Source: an uncultured Prevotella sp.
Lineage (GTDB): Bacteria; Bacteroidota; Bacteroidia; Bacteroidales; Bacteroidaceae
Direction of reading: 5' to 3'
Assembly (NCBI GenBank): GCA_900550035.1
Contig: URQS01000016.1
Span: forward strand, 1 to 60,785
Length of the DNA stretch: 60,785 nucleotides
The first letter of the stretch is position 1, and every line of letters starts with the position of its first letter. The notes below the pieces were generated by a model. That model was not told the DNA's origin. It did not search any database and worked only from the letters and a program-made list of their open reading frames with translations. Positions 60,660 to 60,785 of this stretch are shown piece after piece. A program made the translations under genes and the position numbers.

Positions 60660-60785
60660 CAGCAGTACGCCCCAAAGGGGCAGAAGCCCATAGCCCAGGG
60701 CAACACCCTGGGTAAAAGTATCACAAATATCAATGCGCCCTGCAAGGGCAAAAGCGTTAATTATCAATGCTTTTGCCCTTGCAGG
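60660..60785. repeat. REP-like string of short hairpins (right edge)
   Basis: AGCAGTACGCCCC, GGGGCAGAAGC and CATAGCCCAGGG repeat the left-edge unit in the opposite orientation. Then GCCCAGGG/CCCTGGGT-type hairpin and a perfect 17-bp inverted repeat (60739-60755 with 60769-60785) that ends exactly at the last base. The stretch 60486-60659 has no gene; TTGTGTTAGCATGCA at 60540-60554 looks like a diverged copy of the 19-nt direct repeat. Confidence 0.8.

Overview
The window looks like a chromosomal segment of a Bacteroidales bacterium, most likely Prevotella-like. The evidence is two SusC/SusD outer-membrane pairs, the Bacteroidota -33/-7 promoter pattern (TTTG, 19-21 bp, TAnnTTTG) in front of many genes, ATP-type PEP carboxykinase, glycine-lipid acyltransferases, and strong GCT/AAG/CTC codon preference in pckA and the TPR lipoprotein. 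The order is certain only by inference from protein families; the genus is a guess. No transposase, integrase, phage gene, rRNA or CRISPR array was found.

Layout. 0-8 kb: upp and pckA diverge across a 470-bp spacer; then a secreted GH78-like beta-sandwich protein, gyrB, rpsT, tRNA-Glu and recO. 7.5-23.2 kb: a complete division and cell-wall (dcw) cluster on the minus strand, transcribed rsmH, ftsL, ftsI, murE, mraY, murD, ftsW, murG, murC, ftsQ, ftsA, ftsZ. It lacks mraZ at its head and has a 253-bp heptamer-repeat array between murE and mraY. 23.4-25.3 kb: glsA and glsB (glycine-lipid synthesis). 25.4-34.4 kb, minus strand: dgt, an L-cysteine desulfidase-family protein, dsbD, tRNA-Arg, a PfkB kinase, a DUF4143-type ATPase and an acetyl/succinate CoA-transferase. 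34.6-44.3 kb: an orphan ABC ATPase, a nitroreductase, an OmpA/TPR lipoprotein, a thioredoxin-fold lipoprotein, tRNA-Gly and tRNA-Leu, prmC, recX, a Na/Pi cotransporter (minus strand) and a TGS-nucleoside kinase. 44.7-60.4 kb: two susCD pairs facing away from each other, separated by a second DUF4143 ATPase, dusB and a MaoC-type hydratase. The second pair has a third gene, a surface lipoprotein.

How the genes work together. The dcw genes build lipid II (MurC, D, E, MraY, MurG) and assemble the divisome (FtsZ, A, Q, L, W, I). MurE carries the DNPR motif, so the peptide should contain meso-diaminopimelate. PckA and the CoA-transferase fit the PEP-to-succinate/propionate fermentation of this order. 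The two susCD pairs are nutrient importers of unknown substrate; no glycoside hydrolase or regulator is next to them inside the window.

The most unusual content is intergenic. At least five repeat families are present: (1) palindromic elements built from 7-nt units RARTTRN (3.9, 25.3, 40.8 kb) and a 26-unit array of the same heptamer inside the dcw operon; (2) GC-rich CCCC/GGGG elements (28.1, 37.8, 44.3, 50.4 kb); (3) a 33-bp unit containing CCCCTAGAAAAGTGT (44.4, 50.5, 54.0 kb) that builds the promoter of the second ATPase; (4) TGTAGnCCTTTT palindromes and a 22-bp array (32.8, 52.1 kb); (5) multi-hairpin REP-like strings at both window edges. Several repeats sit flush with start or stop codons. 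Both DUF4143 ATPases carry a 32- or 33-bp tandem array at the promoter, and the second, AT-rich one is bracketed by near-identical 19-nt direct repeats. Both window ends fall in the same repeat family, which suggests a contig broken at repeats.
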